64,000 bases of DNA, taken from contig DATBSP010000139.1 in assembly GCA_036559705.1 (NCBI GenBank), positions 62,001-126,000 on the forward strand, given 5' to 3'. The translations under genes and the position numbers were made by a program. Every line of letters begins with the position of its first letter. Within the stretch, counting starts at the first letter, position 1. Below are positions 63,169-64,000 of this stretch, piece after piece. Source of the stretch: Hyphomicrobium_A sp036559705. Lineage in GTDB: Bacteria > Pseudomonadota > Alphaproteobacteria > Rhizobiales > Hyphomicrobiaceae. Below the pieces are notes generated by a model. The model was not told where the DNA came from. It saw nothing but the letters and a program-made list of their open reading frames with translations, and searched no databases.

Positions 63169-64000
63169 ATGGTCGAGCTCCTGTTTTGCGTCGCGCTGCT
63201 GGCCGGCTTTATAGCCCTCGGTATGTACAAGGCGCCGCTGTGGGCATGGGCTGGCGTACTTGCTGTCGCCGCCCTCATCTGGCGCAGCGAGGCCGTGCAC
63301 GGGCACACCGGTCTGTTCGGCGCCATGCTGTGGCTGTTCGTCATCGCCTTTGCCGCCATGGCCATCCCCGCCGTCCGGCGCGCGGCGCTGACGGCGCCCG
63401 TCTTCAAGTTCGTCAAAGGCACGCTGCCGAAGGTCTCCGACACCGAGGCGCAAGCGCTGGAAGCCGGCACCGTCGGCTTCGACGCCGAGCTGTTCTCCGG
63501 CACCCCCGACTGGGACAAGCTGCGCTCCATCGCTCCCATCGTGCTCACTCCCGAGGAGCAGGCCTTCCTCGATGGCCCGACCGATGAGCTGTGCCGCCTC
63601 ATCGACGACTGGGAGGTGCGTCATGCGCAGCGGGAGATTCCCGAAAAGATCTGGGACTTCGTCAAAGCGCACGGCTTCCTCGGCATGCTCATTTCCAAGG
63701 AGCACGGCGGCCTCGGTTTCTCGGCGCAGGCGCAGTCGCTGATCATCGGCAAGATCGCCTCGCGCTCGCCCGACGTCGTGACCATCGTCATGGTGCCGAA
63801 CTCTCTGGGCCCCGGCGAGCTGATCGAGAAGTACGGCACCGAGCAGCAGAAGCACTACTACCTGCCGCGCCTCGCCAAAGGCGAGGAGATCCCGTGTTTT
63901 GCGCTCACCGGGCCGACCTCGGGCTCTGACGCCGCCACCATGCGCGACATCGGCACGGTGATCCGCGGGCCGGACGGCAAGCCGGCGATCCGCCTGTCGT
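63169..64000 (+). CDS. fadE: Long-chain acyl-CoA dehydrogenase FadE (5' part)
   Basis: 277 codons are visible and the gene runs off the window. ATG 63169 follows GGAGG by 9 bases. Three N-terminal hydrophobic segments (about 2-75) anchor the protein, followed by the start of the dehydrogenase (RSIAPIVLTPEEQAFLDGPTDELCRLIDDWE ... KEHGGLGFSAQAQSLIIGK), and the FAD-binding ALTGPTSGSDAAT. The N-terminal helices are the mark of FadE of the E. coli YafH type, which catalyses the first step of beta-oxidation. Confidence 0.92.
   Translation, partial: MVELLFCVALLAGFIALGMYKAPLWAWAGVLAVAALIWRSEAVHGHTGLFGAMLWLFVIAFAAMAIPAVRRAALTAPVFKFVKGTLPKVSDTEAQALEAGTVGFDAELFSGTPDWDKLRSIAPIVLTPEEQAFLDGPTDELCRLIDDWEVRHAQREIPEKIWDFVKAHGFLGMLISKEHGGLGFSAQAQSLIIGKIASRSPDVVTIVMVPNSLGPGELIEKYGTEQQKHYYLPRLAKGEEIPCFALTGPTSGSDAATMRDIGTVIRGPDGKPAIRLS

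Overview
The window is GC-rich chromosomal DNA from an alphaproteobacterium, most likely order Hyphomicrobiales (Rhizobiales). The evidence is the mix of families: DUF930, DUF1289, DUF2865, tandem retropepsin-like proteases, a PdhS/PleC-like sensor kinase, short bacterial GltX, class II DAHP synthase, SoxYZ with a flavocytochrome-c-type flavoprotein, and an EcfG-type stress promoter (GGAAC-N16-CGTT). Genes are dense, mostly housekeeping, in short operons on both strands. I see no prophage, IS element or CRISPR array. The only RNA gene I can support is a tRNA-Val(CAC).

Layout. 0-1.5 kb (minus): a CcdA-like membrane protein cut by the window edge, its thioredoxin-like partner, and a DUF930 gene broken by an amber codon. 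1.6-3.6 kb (plus): a tight arsenic operon, arsR, thioredoxin-type arsC, an aquaglyceroporin and glutaredoxin-type arsC, with no efflux pump gene. 3.6-8 kb: a small stress-type gene behind the EcfG-like promoter, a cyclic-nucleotide-binding/FAD oxidoreductase fusion, a small lipoprotein, about 700 bases without a gene, and a murein L,D-transpeptidase-like protein. 8-19.5 kb: dusA, a TSUP permease, a CHASE2-only protein with a Gly-rich exported partner, phosphomannomutase, a DUF1289/retropepsin pair, a sensor kinase, an MBL hydrolase, an Lrp regulator, MAPEG and a beta-hydroxyacid dehydrogenase. 19.5-28 kb: a ThDP enzyme, a PLP decarboxylase, small exported proteins, tRNA-Val and an RND exporter.

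28-47 kb is central metabolism: phosphoglycolate phosphatase, succinate-semialdehyde dehydrogenase, ribose-5-phosphate isomerase, glutathione reductase, SDR, YbdK-like ligase, DAHP synthase, NAD synthetase, glutamyl- and cysteinyl-tRNA synthetases, citramalate synthase and a POT transporter. A decayed porin lies between nadE and gltX. 47-56 kb holds MeaB, an HtpX-like protein that has lost a zinc-binding His, a DUF5993/DsbB pair with unusual cysteine placement, a LOG protein, a long secreted coiled-coil protein, an Atm1-like ABC exporter and a frameshifted pseudoazurin. 56-64 kb has soxYZ divergent from a soxF/fccB-like flavoprotein, a GYD protein, a FecR-domain protein ending in five Cys-rich repeats, a class V aminotransferase and the start of fadE.

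The most notable items are the pump-less arsenic operon with two unrelated arsenate reductases, the FecR protein with CPKGY repeats behind a perfect 16-bp palindrome, the secreted coiled-coil protein with a basic Cys-bearing tail, the catalytically degenerate M48-like protein, and three decayed genes (DUF930, porin, pseudoazurin). I did not find a clearly new multi-gene system.
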